Made by a program: the position numbers and the translations under genes | The notes under the pieces: generated by a model | Database searches by the model: none | The model's input: only the letters and a program-made list of their open reading frames with translations | Told to the model about the DNA's origin: nothing | In this document: in pieces, positions 17,901-24,833 of the stretch | How positions within the stretch are numbered: position 1 is the first letter of the stretch | Layout of the letters: each line of letters starts with the position of its first letter | From: Sutterella sp. | GTDB lineage: Bacteria > Pseudomonadota > Gammaproteobacteria > Burkholderiales > Burkholderiaceae_F | DNA: 28,823 bases | Assembly (NCBI GenBank): GCA_020025955.1 | Contig: JAHHRF010000019.1 | Location: forward strand, 1-28,823 | Reading direction: 5' to 3'

Positions 17901-18708
17901 AACAGAAACGCTCATGCCGATTCGTTCGCTCGAGGCGATTCCTGATCGTCAGGCTGCGCACTCGAGTGCCGCTCGCTTTTTAACGACGATTGAATACCGT
18001 CTGGCCGCGCACCATCTGCTATCAGGTCCCGCTGACGGGGAGTCGGGCTTTGATACCCGTGCGATTGAAGCCTACAACATGCTCCTGAACGTCTTGACGG
18101 CGCCCATCACCCTTAAGGCAGGAGAACTTCCTGTGTACCTCAAGGACGTGTCCGTCAAGCATCAGGCTCATGAACGCAACTTCACCTTTGCGATCCCGAA
18201 AGAAAAAAGTCTGCAAGACTTGTTGGCACTCCTCTCTAACTATGGCTACCACTTTGAAGGGTTAGATGTCTTAGCCACGTTAAAGGGCTATATGACGGGG
18301 GCCATCGACTTAATCTTTTTCGATCGTCGTACCGGTTGGTGGGTGCTTGACTGGAAGAGTAATCAGTTAAGCGAAAACCGAGCCAGTTACGATCGCGCCG
18401 CCATGGACCGTGAGATGAGCGTGCACCATTACCGCTTGCAGTACCTCATCTATTGGGTCGCCTTAAAGCGCCATATTGCGTCCTTGAAAGCGTTTGGTGT
18501 GACGGATCCGGAGTTGCTAAAGCTCGGCGGCGCCGTTTACGTCTTTTTGCGAGGCGTCAGCGAAGCGGGGAATGCAGCCCCCTTAGCCTTGCCCGAGGGG
18601 GCACCCGCTTGGGCAGTAGGTCCCCAGGTCACGGGGCTCTACGTGGACGAAGCGGACGAACGTTTGATTGACGACTTGATGGACTTTTTCTTTACGACGA
18701 GTGCGTAA
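14902..18708 (+). CDS. recB: Exodeoxyribonuclease V beta subunit RecB (helicase-nuclease)
   Basis: This 1268-residue protein is the 3'-5' SF1 helicase and the only nuclease of RecBCD. Walker A is ASAGTGKT (residues 20-27) and motif II is DEFQD (322-326). Motif III is FVGDPKQSIYSFRAAD, motif V is VTVHKSKGLEYPVV and motif VI is RRLAYVAVTRAKY (about 810). The C-terminal nuclease has the His-containing GTALHELFE, Asp1136 (GAIDLIFF), then Asp1150 and Lys1152 in VLDWKSNQ. These correspond to the E. coli metal-binding Asp, Asp and Lys, so both activities should be intact. It is slightly longer than E. coli RecB. I start it at the ATG whose GAGGA ribosome site overlaps the recC end. It is followed six bases later by recD. 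Confidence 0.95.
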   Translation: MNSSFDLVNAPLSVPTLLEASAGTGKTYTIQHLVVRLLLERRGESAPYSVDELCLVTFTKDATAELKSRIRRILNVATQTFMTVPETPEGLMGALWSAWVENPTRILTPEVCDGLTGEALKARLAQTVYARLVAARDQFDDIKIRTIHAFCKDLLTEFAFEAGINLEASLEEDVSELILDESEAFLREHIKGIESESERDALLALNANRWTSLYLAMTTLPSAVTDARFLGCSLTHIALNEGVIDENAPVVPVTNTETFFHAYCRTVPQRVRERMREAGLLGYSDLLTELYRVTHAKSALDEAARDRLIATVANTYRCVLVDEFQDTDPIQYAIFKGLFMRAGDTGLLGYDHEDRPHTAPTRSIFFVGDPKQSIYSFRAADLETYFEARDFLVASGGVVKRLDTNWRSSPAMIAATNALFVGSPGQQTFVHPKLQYSPVNAGQTLSGLWKRNDTGWMSLSPLEFWMGEGPVTSTDYKVLGPGAIAEQIAGMINAGSKSLTTPGAIVIQCEPTDPQRKDDPIEVTDVEGSLTRVWVRALEPKDFAVLVRNRARNAELTDAFKAVGLEVKTDEETSIFSTREAQDLYQTLEAVCDSRNAQKVDRYLSSLFFGASAAQFKAWREDEAAWSGVRAEVRSQLEAAHRDWQRVGLARALAPLLYSDDETKTPGVIHRLAQRQGGEASLIHIEHLVDVLNEASQRYKTPDGLMSWFAEQRVKAPTGERFTTRIHGDENRVQIVTVHKSKGLEYPVVFVFGDYSARPTTFKQHVNRYSVDRWAGTGLTGVASPLTTVTALGLTESEGDTVADDEEARRLAYVAVTRAKYRCVVSLPIFYSRAKTITFYFKGFEKSAWAQILFEAEPTLYGVGTEKKGPVAILFDKLKGDARLDAVVEWIAQCQDFLRTERGFSTTAILGSTQVALTPPASASLSTQAASRIPSRWGRKSFSKLTAHGDDAPYRARFGREEKAERLLFDSLDFPRGAAAGTALHELFEVVAPAMQTVLKTETLMPIRSLEAIPDRQAAHSSAARFLTTIEYRLAAHHLLSGPADGESGFDTRAIEAYNMLLNVLTAPITLKAGELPVYLKDVSVKHQAHERNFTFAIPKEKSLQDLLALLSNYGYHFEGLDVLATLKGYMTGAIDLIFFDRRTGWWVLDWKSNQLSENRASYDRAAMDREMSVHHYRLQYLIYWVALKRHIASLKAFGVTDPELLKLGGAVYVFLRGVSEAGNAAPLALPEGAPAWAVGPQVTGLYVDEADERLIDDLMDFFFTTSA

Positions 18709-18714
18709 ACCGAT

Positions 18715-20730
18715 ATGAAACAGGATTTTTCTCCCTTAACCGCGCCCCTTTATCGTTGGTGCACGCGTCGTGCTCAATCGCTTGGGGTGACGTTGCCTGA
18801 AAACTTTCGTTTAGGGCTCGATACCTTGCTTGCCTTCTGGATGCGCGCTGAAGCCGCAGGGAGCGTCTGCATTAATTTGGCGGACGCCCACATGCCCTTG
18901 GTGGGCTTTGTCCCGATGGAAGAGGGTGACGATGATGTCATTAACGACAATGCCCCGGAAGCGATCGCGATAGAGCGTCCTCGCTACGTCTTTGAAGATG
19001 ACGAGGCGGTGAATCGCTTTTTAAGTCTTTTGACGACCTTAGGCGTGGTCACCTCCGACGTGCCCACGTCACCCCTAACCTTGGGCGTGCCTTTCGTTTT
19101 AGAGCGCACGGACACGGGGCTCTTTCTTTATCGCCTTCGTCGTTGGACAGAAGAGGCGATGCTCGCGAAAAACCTGCAAAAGGGCTTAGAGGCGCGCACC
19201 AAGATTGCGGACTTTACGGCTGAGGAACTCGAAGCGATTTTAGAAAAGTCCCCAGATTTTCACTTAAATGCGGGGCAAAAGACGGGGATTCTCACGGCCA
19301 TGCGCCACGCCTTTAGCGTAATTAGCGGGGGACCGGGCACGGGCAAAACCACGTCGATTGTCTATTTGTTGGCGAGCTATTTAGCGAACGTCTCCGATCC
19401 GTTATCGATTCGTGTGGGGTTAGCGGCCCCCACGGGGAAAGCCACCGCCCGCATGAAGGAGTCGATTGCGTCAGCCTTAAGGTCCTCCAACGCCGCCTTA
19501 ACGGACGTGGGTCGACTCCTTGAGACCGGGGGCTTTTTAGCGCAAACCCTTCACAAATGGTTAGTGAGCCCCACCGCATTAGGAGAGCGTCCCAGTGCCA
19601 CGAATCCATTGAGTGTGGACTTGTTTGTGGTGGATGAGGCCAGTATGGTGGACGCGAAGCTCGCCGATCGCATTTTTAGTGTGATTGACTTTAATCGCAC
19701 CACGGTGATTCTCCTGGGGGATAAAAACCAGTTGGCAGCTGTGGGGCCGGGCTCTGTTTTTGCGGATTTGTCGGATAACGACCCTGAGGCGCCCTTGCGC
19801 TCCGTGGTGACCACCTTAACCGAGTCCCGACGCTTTACGGATGCCTCGTGGGTGGGGCAGCTCGCCCGTGCCGTGAACGACGGTAACGTCCCCGAGACCT
19901 TGCGCCTTTTTGAGGCGGCGAAGGTCGCCACCTTTGGTGAGGAGGCCGTTCACTTTACGCCCACGCTCGGGAAACCCGAAGCGTTGCCCTTCTTTTTGCC
20001 TGTCACGTTAGAAGACCGTCAAACGTCAGACTTTCGTGAGTATGGCTTTCCGACGGCTGCCAAACGCTGGATGGATCAATTCCTTAACGCGTTTGAAAAA
20101 GCGCTCAGTGAGCTTAACGACGCGCTTAAAGCCAAAGACACGACCCAAGAGCGCCTCGCTCAACGGGGGCTTTTTGAAGTGCTCGCCACCTATCGAGCTC
20201 TGTGCGCACAGCGCCGTGGGGCTTTAGGGGTCGAAGCCTTAAACCGTTATGCGGAAGCGCGCATCAAAAACTTTGTCACCCAAACCTTAGGGTGGCGCGT
20301 GACCGCGCCCGATACGTGGCCGGGGCGCGTTGTGATGGTTCGTCAAAATGACGATGAATTGGGGGTCTATAACGGGGATGCGGCAATTCTGGTGCCGAGC
20401 CTCTCGGGACGCATCGTGGCCATTTTGGAGCCGAGCGGTGAGAGTCCGTGTACGAGTCTCTCCCCCGTGCTGCTCCCCCGCGTTGAGAGCGCCTTTGCCA
20501 TGACGATTCACCAGTCGCAAGGCTCTGAATTTAAGCACGTGGCAGTCTTTATGCCCCTGCAGCCTGACTCCGGGCTTGTGACGCGAGAACTTCTCTATAC
20601 GGGGATCACGCGCACCAAGCAAACCGTCTGGGTCTTTGCGCCCGAGGACGTTTTAGCCCGTGCCGTGACGGTACGTACCGATCGCACCAGTGGTCTGCAA
20701 CGCCGTTTAGCCAGCCTCGCCTGTTGGTAA
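18715..20730 (+). CDS. recD: Exodeoxyribonuclease V alpha subunit RecD (5'-3' helicase)
   Basis: This 671-residue protein is the 5'-3' SF1B motor of RecBCD, which also regulates the nuclease before and after Chi. Motifs: Walker A SGGPGTGKTTS (around 204-214), Walker B VVDEASMVD (Asp307-Glu308), motif III ILLGDKNQLAAVGPGSVF, motif V FAMTIHQSQGSEF and motif VI LLYTGITRTKQTVWVFA. A RecD N-terminal domain (PLYRWCTRRAQ...) that contacts RecC precedes the helicase core. Length is near the usual 600-670. It begins six bases after the recB stop with no strong ribosome site, suggesting translational coupling. It is the last gene of the operon. The first strong terminator downstream is at 20910-20950, but that one may belong to a separate small RNA. 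Confidence 0.94.
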   Translation: MKQDFSPLTAPLYRWCTRRAQSLGVTLPENFRLGLDTLLAFWMRAEAAGSVCINLADAHMPLVGFVPMEEGDDDVINDNAPEAIAIERPRYVFEDDEAVNRFLSLLTTLGVVTSDVPTSPLTLGVPFVLERTDTGLFLYRLRRWTEEAMLAKNLQKGLEARTKIADFTAEELEAILEKSPDFHLNAGQKTGILTAMRHAFSVISGGPGTGKTTSIVYLLASYLANVSDPLSIRVGLAAPTGKATARMKESIASALRSSNAALTDVGRLLETGGFLAQTLHKWLVSPTALGERPSATNPLSVDLFVVDEASMVDAKLADRIFSVIDFNRTTVILLGDKNQLAAVGPGSVFADLSDNDPEAPLRSVVTTLTESRRFTDASWVGQLARAVNDGNVPETLRLFEAAKVATFGEEAVHFTPTLGKPEALPFFLPVTLEDRQTSDFREYGFPTAAKRWMDQFLNAFEKALSELNDALKAKDTTQERLAQRGLFEVLATYRALCAQRRGALGVEALNRYAEARIKNFVTQTLGWRVTAPDTWPGRVVMVRQNDDELGVYNGDAAILVPSLSGRIVAILEPSGESPCTSLSPVLLPRVESAFAMTIHQSQGSEFKHVAVFMPLQPDSGLVTRELLYTGITRTKQTVWVFAPEDVLARAVTVRTDRTSGLQRRLASLACW

Positions 20731-20784
20731 AAGGCGATAACAGAATGTAAAACGGTGAAAACACAGGTACTGCGTCCTGCTCGG

Positions 20785-20798
20785 TTGATGTAAGTCAA
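20785..20798. promoter_or_regulatory. FNR/ANR-type box
   Basis: TTGATGTAAGTCAA matches nine of the ten defined bases of the FNR consensus TTGAT-N4-ATCAA and fits the ANR form with G at the third-arm position. Its centre is about 61 bases before the likely transcription start of the candidate small RNA, which is the classical class I activator distance. Confidence 0.55.
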
Positions 20799-20840
20799 GA
20801 AAAAAAGGGCTTTGTCCCGTTGCTATGTCCAATAATTGGG

Positions 20841-20846
20841 TAGACT
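20841..20846 (+). promoter_or_regulatory. Possible -10 element of candidate small RNA
   Basis: TAGACT (four of six consensus bases) is followed after six bases by a run of G at 20849-20853, suitable for starting. The nearest -35-like hexamer, TTGCTA at 20820-20825, is spaced only 15 bases. A weak promoter of this kind would fit activator dependence. Confidence 0.35.
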
Positions 20847-20851
20847 AAGGG

Positions 20852-20950
20852 GGTTCTTGTGGATCACCCCTTTTTGGAGGGGTTGGTCACCCCCAACTCA
20901 AGAACCTTAAAGGCACGTACGATGTTCGATAACATCGTATGTGCCTTTTT
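20852..20950 (+). ncRNA. Candidate FNR-controlled small RNA
   Basis: The putative transcript is about 99 nt and has two domains. In the first, GGTTCTTG (20852-20859) pairs with CAAGAACC (20899-20906), enclosing a region with two copies of TCACCCC (20864 and 20887). That region can form either CCCC/GGGG (20867-20870 with 20879-20882) or GTTGG/CCAAC hairpins. The second domain is the 17-base-pair terminator. It does not resemble 6S, 4.5S or tmRNA, and I know no family match. The alternative is a structured 3' untranslated region of recD. Confidence 0.4.
20910..20950 (+). terminator. Very strong intrinsic terminator
   Basis: Bases 20910-20926 pair with 20931-20947 around a CGAT loop: seventeen pairs with a single G-T wobble. 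T946-T950 give a T-run. It terminates the candidate small RNA and any recD read-through. Confidence 0.93.
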
Positions 20951-21166
20951 CTTTTGCGTTTTCAGTGGGTTAAGCGATTCGGATGAGGTAAATGTTGTGT
21001 TGATTTTGTGCGAATTTACCCAAAAATCCAGATTAGGGTTTTCGAGTAAAGGTAAGACCAAGCGCTTCTTGTTTCATGTCTTTTCCTTCTCAATTCCTTA
21101 ACCCATAGGTGAAAACCAGTGAGGCGAATTCGCTGTGCTTAGAACACTGGGGATGGTAAGAAAAAA

Positions 21167-21216
21167 CCCCTTTTAACGGCGATCACCCAAGTGGGGGGTC
21201 AACACGCTAAAAGGGG
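21167..21216 (-). terminator. Intrinsic terminator after the universal stress protein gene
   Basis: On the minus strand CCCCTTTTAGCG pairs with CGTTAAAAGGGG (21205-21216 with 21167-21178, one wobble). A loop containing a smaller hairpin lies between them, and a T6 run follows (A161-A166 on +). It lies about 50 bases after the stop codon. Confidence 0.8.
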
Positions 21217-21263
21217 TAGGGTGGGAAACGAGGGACCCGTGCGGTCACGCCTCCCGTTTGGTC

Positions 21264-22154
21264 TTAACGAATAATCAAGAGGGGTAAGGGGCTAATGGCA
21301 GCAATGCGCATGGCCACCGACCCCAAGAGGACGGCATCCAAGTTGTCGTAGCCGTGCGAGCCCATGACCACCATGTCAAAGCCTTCTTCCTTGGTGTAGC
21401 GAGCAATCGCGTCGCCCGGGTTCCCGACCAAGCGGGCGGTCTTAACGGGGAAGTTTTCAGCTTCGCAAAGCTTCAGTAACGGATCAACGGCGCTGTGGTA
21501 GCTCTCGTCCTGGAGTTCCGAGACTTCACGCTGATTCATGGTCTGGATGGGAACGCCCGCCATGCTCGGCATCACGATGCTAGAGAAGTCCGTGGTGACG
21601 TTCACCAAGGTGAAATCGGCTTCCAAGCCAAAGAGTGCACGGTGCGCCATGATGTAGCGAAGGGCGCGTTCGGAGTAGTCCGACCCGTCGACGGCGACCG
21701 CCACCTTTAAGCCCTTGGGATTGTTGGGGAGCGTTTCGCGAAGCATTAAGGTCGGGCGACGCACCTTCCCTAAGACGGCGTTCGAAACGGACCCGAAGAG
21801 GAAGGCCCCTAAGGCACGATGCCCCTTGGTGCCCATGACAATTAAGTCCACATTTAAGCTGTCGGCGACTTCCGCAATCACTTCAGCGGGGTTACCCACG
21901 CGGTGAATGAAGTTCACATTGTGCCCCGCCGGTAAACGCTTGTTAACCGCTTCCACGACATCACGGGCTTCTTCTTCGTAGTAGGCCTTTAAGCCGTCCG
22001 GGTCTTCGAGTGCGTAGATGCGGGTGGGCATCGGGGTTTGCACCGTTAAGAGCGTGACCTCAGGATTCTCACCGATAAAGTCCGACTGACCCGATAAAAA
22101 GTCAATGGCGTGTAAGCTGGCTTCGGTTTTATTTACGGGGATCAAAATACGCAT
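21264..22154 (-). CDS. Universal stress protein with two tandem UspA domains
   Basis: This 296-residue cytoplasmic protein consists of two UspA folds, residues about 1-140 and 148-296. Each carries the ATP-binding signature G-2x-G-9x-G-S: first GTKGHRALGAFLFGS (108-122), second GSHGYDNLDAVLLGS (265-279). Each domain also starts with the expected strand and Asp/Asn region (RILIPVNKTE and KVAVAVDGSD). ATP-binding Usp proteins are linked to survival of starvation, oxidative stress and anaerobiosis. The start is set by AAGGAG at 22161-22166 on the minus strand; a longer in-frame start at 22217 would add 21 residues without Usp character. It is a single gene with its own terminator. A 12-base palindrome TATCTATAGATA (22231-22242) lies upstream in what should be the promoter area. 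Confidence 0.92.
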   Translation of the reverse strand: MRILIPVNKTEASLHAIDFLSGQSDFIGENPEVTLLTVQTPMPTRIYALEDPDGLKAYYEEEARDVVEAVNKRLPAGHNVNFIHRVGNPAEVIAEVADSLNVDLIVMGTKGHRALGAFLFGSVSNAVLGKVRRPTLMLRETLPNNPKGLKVAVAVDGSDYSERALRYIMAHRALFGLEADFTLVNVTTDFSSIVMPSMAGVPIQTMNQREVSELQDESYHSAVDPLLKLCEAENFPVKTARLVGNPGDAIARYTKEEGFDMVVMGSHGYDNLDAVLLGSVAMRIAAISPLPLLIIR

Positions 22155-22160
22155 GGTCAA

Positions 22161-22166
22161 CTCCTT
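22161..22166 (-). promoter_or_regulatory. Ribosome binding site selecting the usp start
   Basis: AAGGAG on the minus strand lies six bases before ATG 22154 and decides for the 296-residue form. Confidence 0.75.
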
Positions 22167-22230
22167 GTAATCATTGGTATGGTTTGGCCAAAAAAGAGGG
22201 GAGGGGTGGTGCCCCATTGAGAACCTCTCT

Positions 22231-22242
22231 TATCTATAGATA
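22231..22242. repeat. 12-base perfect palindrome upstream of usp
   Basis: TATCTATAGATA reads the same on both strands and is 77 bases before the usp start. It could be part of the promoter (TATAGA as -10) or an operator; no -35 was found. Confidence 0.35.
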
Positions 22243-22287
22243 TCATGCCTGATTTTTTCGCACTTGTGGGGCGCGGATTCACTCCAC

Positions 22288-22330
22288 TAGAACGAAAACC
22301 CCCTGAGGGCAGTGCGCCACTCAAGGGGTC
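22288..22330 (-). terminator. Intrinsic terminator after the fumarate-reductase-like gene
   Basis: On the minus strand CCCCTTGAG pairs with CTCAGGGGG with one mismatch across a GC-rich loop, followed by TTTTCGTT. It begins about 45 bases after the stop codon at 22376. Confidence 0.75.
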
Positions 22331-22375
22331 GATAGGTGTCAGAAGCGGGGGAGAGGAGATTTCCCCGCTTGACGA

Positions 22376-23791
22376 TTACTTGGACGTCTGGCTAAACGCG
22401 TAAGCGTTTGCGCCAGCAATACGCCCGAAGGTCACGATGTCGGCCTGAGCGTTACCGCCTAAGCGGTTGCCGCCGTGCACACCACCAGTGACTTCACCCG
22501 CGGCAAAGAGCCCCGGGATGACGTTGCCGTCCGTGTCGATGACGGCCGCATCGGTGTTGATCTTGATACCACCCATCGTGTGGTGAACGGCCGGTGCAAT
22601 CATGATGGCGTAGAACGGACCCTTCGTGAGGTCAAAGGGCATATCCTTACGACCAAATTCGTCCGCCTTAGCGGCCTTACCCTGGTCATAGGCCTTGATC
22701 GTGGCGGCCAACACGTCGGGCTTCACGCCGATGGCCTTCGCGAGGTCGGCCATGGTTTCGCCCGTCTTGCAGTAGTCCGCCTTGATGTACTTGTTGGTCG
22801 CCTTCAAGGACTTCTGCATTTCGCTATCAAAGAAGAGATAGGCGACTTGACCCGGCTGCTTCAAAATGGCGTTCGAGACCTTGTCACGGGTGGAGAGTTC
22901 GTCAAAGAAGCGCTTACCGTCCTTGTTGATCAAGATGGCGCCGTTCCCACGCACGGCTTCCGTAATCAAGTGACCGCCTTCAGGAACCACCGTCGGGTGA
23001 ATCTGAATTTCACGCATGTCGACAACCGCGGCACCGGCCTTCTGAGCCAAGGTGATCCCGTCGCCCGTGGCGCCCGGCGAATTCGTCGTCGTCATGCCCT
23101 TGAATTCAGGACGGTACTGGACGACTAACTTCTGGTTGGCACCAAAGCCCCCAGCAGCATCCACCACAGCGGGTGCCTTAATCACATAGGTTTCACCCGT
23201 CTTGTTGTCTTTAACCTTGAGGCCAGCGGCTTTGCCGTCCTTCATGTTGATGCCCACGACGGTCGTGTTGGTAAGGACCTTGATGTTGTCCTTACGAGCT
23301 TGGCAAGCGTTCCAGAGGGTCTGCGTGATTTCGGGACCCACCTTAGCGCCCCCCGTCGGACGGTGCGAGCGCTTCTGCGAGGCGCCACCCATCATCCCGA
23401 CGTCACGAAGGTCACCGCCTAAGGCGAGAATCCATTCGACGGTGTTGGGGGCATTATCCGTTAAGACTTTGACGAGCGCCGGGTCATTGAGCCAGTGACC
23501 ACCCTTCATGGTGTCAGCAAAGTGACTGGCCTTGTAGTCCACAATGCCACGGGCCTTTTGCACATTGGTTTCGGCAGCGTTTAAGCCCCCGGCGGCACGA
23601 ATGGTGTTACCCCCAGCAAACGCCATCTTTTCAACGAGCACCACTTTAGCGCCCAAGTTCGCGGCTTCCACGGCGGCCGCCATCCCAGCGCCCCCCGCAC
23701 CAATCACAGCCACGTCGGCCATGAGGTTTTCATGAGCCTGCACCCCACCAAAGGCGGCGGTCACCGCCATTGCAACGAATAATTTCTTCAT
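22376..23791 (-). CDS. Secreted FAD-dependent fumarate-reductase-like flavoprotein (FccA flavin domain family)
   Basis: This 471-residue protein has a Sec signal peptide (MKKLFVAMAV..., cleavage near VQA/HENL), so it works in the periplasm. FAD binding is shown by VIGAGGAGMAAA (GxGxxG at 31-36), VLVEKMAFAGGNT and the C-terminal GLFAAGEVTGGVHGGNRLGG. Counterparts of the flavocytochrome c fumarate reductase active site are all present: His265 (IQIHPT), Glu278 and Arg281 (TEAVRGNG), acid-donor Arg302 (STRDK), His403/His404 (VHHTMGG) and Arg443. As I recall the Shewanella FccA numbering, its Met375 is Leu275 here, so the acceptor may differ from fumarate. It has no haem-binding CxxCH motif and no cytochrome gene beside it; electrons must come from a partner elsewhere. 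Start chosen by AAGGGAAG (23796-23803) and the signal peptide; an upstream in-frame ATG would bury it. Likely role: anaerobic respiration of an unsaturated organic acid. Confidence 0.9.
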   Translation of the reverse strand: MKKLFVAMAVTAAFGGVQAHENLMADVAVIGAGGAGMAAAVEAANLGAKVVLVEKMAFAGGNTIRAAGGLNAAETNVQKARGIVDYKASHFADTMKGGHWLNDPALVKVLTDNAPNTVEWILALGGDLRDVGMMGGASQKRSHRPTGGAKVGPEITQTLWNACQARKDNIKVLTNTTVVGINMKDGKAAGLKVKDNKTGETYVIKAPAVVDAAGGFGANQKLVVQYRPEFKGMTTTNSPGATGDGITLAQKAGAAVVDMREIQIHPTVVPEGGHLITEAVRGNGAILINKDGKRFFDELSTRDKVSNAILKQPGQVAYLFFDSEMQKSLKATNKYIKADYCKTGETMADLAKAIGVKPDVLAATIKAYDQGKAAKADEFGRKDMPFDLTKGPFYAIMIAPAVHHTMGGIKINTDAAVIDTDGNVIPGLFAAGEVTGGVHGGNRLGGNAQADIVTFGRIAGANAYAFSQTSK

Positions 23792-24176
23792 AGAACTTCC
23801 CTTTTGACTGATAACGAAACCCGTCGAGGCGAATTTGGTCCTGAGCCTCACCGACGGGTGTATTCAATAAACAAAGTGGGCGTTTCCTGAAAAACCGCAC
23901 AGCGTGAGTTTTTCTGAAACCGTCGCCCTTTATTCTACGGAGTGTCTAGGTGAAAATGATTAGGGATTGTGCTGAAAAAGCACTGTGTGTCCCTTGTTTG
24001 CGTGACGTGTAATGCAAACGTGATTTGTCTTCGATTAAAAATTGTTGATTTTTGTCTCTTCGCCTCGCTAAGAGGGGAATTCACGAAACCAAGACAATTT
24101 TTCGTGAGGCGCTTTTCTCATGAGCTTATGGGGCGGTTGATGCTCAAGATTTGGGGAAAATCCTCACCATGAAAAG
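23792..24176. other. Leader and intergenic region of the fumarate-reductase-like gene
   Basis: No gene is supported. On the minus strand a possible -10, TAGAAT (23932-23937), is followed downstream by an inverted repeat, GAAAAAC/GTTTTTC (23889-23914), which would fall within the leader. No FNR-type box was found here. Bases 24000-24130 show nothing recognisable. Confidence 0.5.
23889..23914 (-). repeat. Inverted repeat in the leader of the fumarate-reductase-like gene
   Basis: GAAAAAC (23889-23895) and GTTTTTC (23908-23914) are perfect 7-base arms around 12 bases. As RNA on the minus strand this forms a hairpin about 100 bases before the start codon. It could be a regulatory structure or a protein-binding site. 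Confidence 0.35.
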
Positions 24177-24219
24177 AAAACGAGCCCAGGCGAGGAAAAA
24201 CCTCGCGTGGGCTCGTTTC
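24177..24219 (-). terminator. Strong terminator (probably bidirectional) after the flavin reductase gene
   Basis: CGAGCCCAGGCGAGG (24181-24195) pairs with CCTCGCGTGGGCTCG (24201-24215) around AAAAA: fourteen of fifteen pairs. On the minus strand it is followed by TTTTCTTTTC, the better T-tract. It lies about 20 bases after the stop codon at 24241. Confidence 0.85.
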
Positions 24220-24240
24220 TAGAAGCGTCTAGGGGAGGGC

Positions 24241-24813
24241 TTAACGCAAACCTTCCGACCAGGCTTTCAAGGGCGAACGGGCAAACCAGCTGGCCGCGCC
24301 CCCCGCGTGCATGGTGTTCTCGGGCTGGTCACGGGTATCTAAACTCGTGCCATTCCAGTAGTCCGCCTTGACGCGAGCGTGCGTGATTTCCGCTAAGGCA
24401 ATGCCCGTGCGTTCAAAAAGCTCACGATCCACGAGCTTACACTCTAAGTGGGCGAGGGCGCCGTCGACCAAAACGCCTTCAATGGTGGCGCAAGCGAGTT
24501 TCTTCAGTCCCAAGTGATTGAATTTGTCGCCCACGTTGCGGCCGCGCACGGAGCCCGACTGCAAGAATTCACGACGCATGTTCGTCCCCGGGATCGACAC
24601 CCCAAAGGTGCCACGCGCCAAGATGTTCGCCGTGGTGGTGTGGCCCTTATCGAAGACCAAAATCACCTTCGGGTGGGACCCCATTTCAAAGATGGTGTTC
24701 CAGGCTAAGGCCATGACGTTATCTTCGCCCGCTTCATTGCGCGAGGTGACCATGGCACACGGGGCGCCCGTCAACAAGCTATAGCTGTGGCACAACGGAA
24801 TGTCTAATAACAT
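24241..24813 (-). CDS. Flavin reductase-like (flavoredoxin family) FMN-binding protein
   Basis: This 190-residue protein of the flavin-reductase-like split-barrel family binds FMN and passes electrons from NAD(P)H or a partner protein. Evidence is the whole-length pattern: an N-terminal strand with PCAMVTSRNEAGEDNVMALAW followed by PKVILVFDKGHTTTANI, then GTFGVSIPGTNMRREF and the conserved small-residue region SGSVRGRNVGDKF, ending with a TGIALAEITHARV strand. There is no signal peptide, so it is cytoplasmic. AAGGAG (24820-24825 on the minus strand) supports the start. It is the second gene of a unit with a thioredoxin-like protein 20 bases upstream, suggesting a thiol or flavin electron-transfer pair. 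The substrate is not readable; a flavoredoxin or an enzyme for a small aromatic are both possible. Confidence 0.82.
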   Translation of the reverse strand: MLLDIPLCHSYSLLTGAPCAMVTSRNEAGEDNVMALAWNTIFEMGSHPKVILVFDKGHTTTANILARGTFGVSIPGTNMRREFLQSGSVRGRNVGDKFNHLGLKKLACATIEGVLVDGALAHLECKLVDRELFERTGIALAEITHARVKADYWNGTSLDTRDQPENTMHAGGAASWFARSPLKAWSEGLR

Positions 24814-24833
24814 GAAGGTGTGCTCCTTGATCT

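Larger units (their letters stand above)
20731..21263. other. Intergenic region between recD and usp
   Basis: No protein gene is supported. The region holds an FNR-type box (20785), a candidate small RNA (20852-20950) with its terminator, an inverted repeat GGTAAAT/ATTTACC (20987-21020), and the leftward terminator of the stress-protein gene (21167-21216). Confidence 0.6.

Noticed and set aside
20859..21101. 80-residue open frame after recD
   Set aside because: It runs through both hairpins and the strong terminator at 20910-20950, so it cannot be a normal message.
22475..23128. Long open frame (217 codons) on + opposite the fumarate-reductase-like gene
   Set aside because: It lies entirely antisense to a gene with clear catalytic motifs; its sequence is the low-complexity shadow expected from GC-rich third positions and it has no ribosome site.
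23969..24172. 67-residue open frame upstream of the reductase gene
   Set aside because: No ribosome site, atypical composition, and no feature beyond chance openness.
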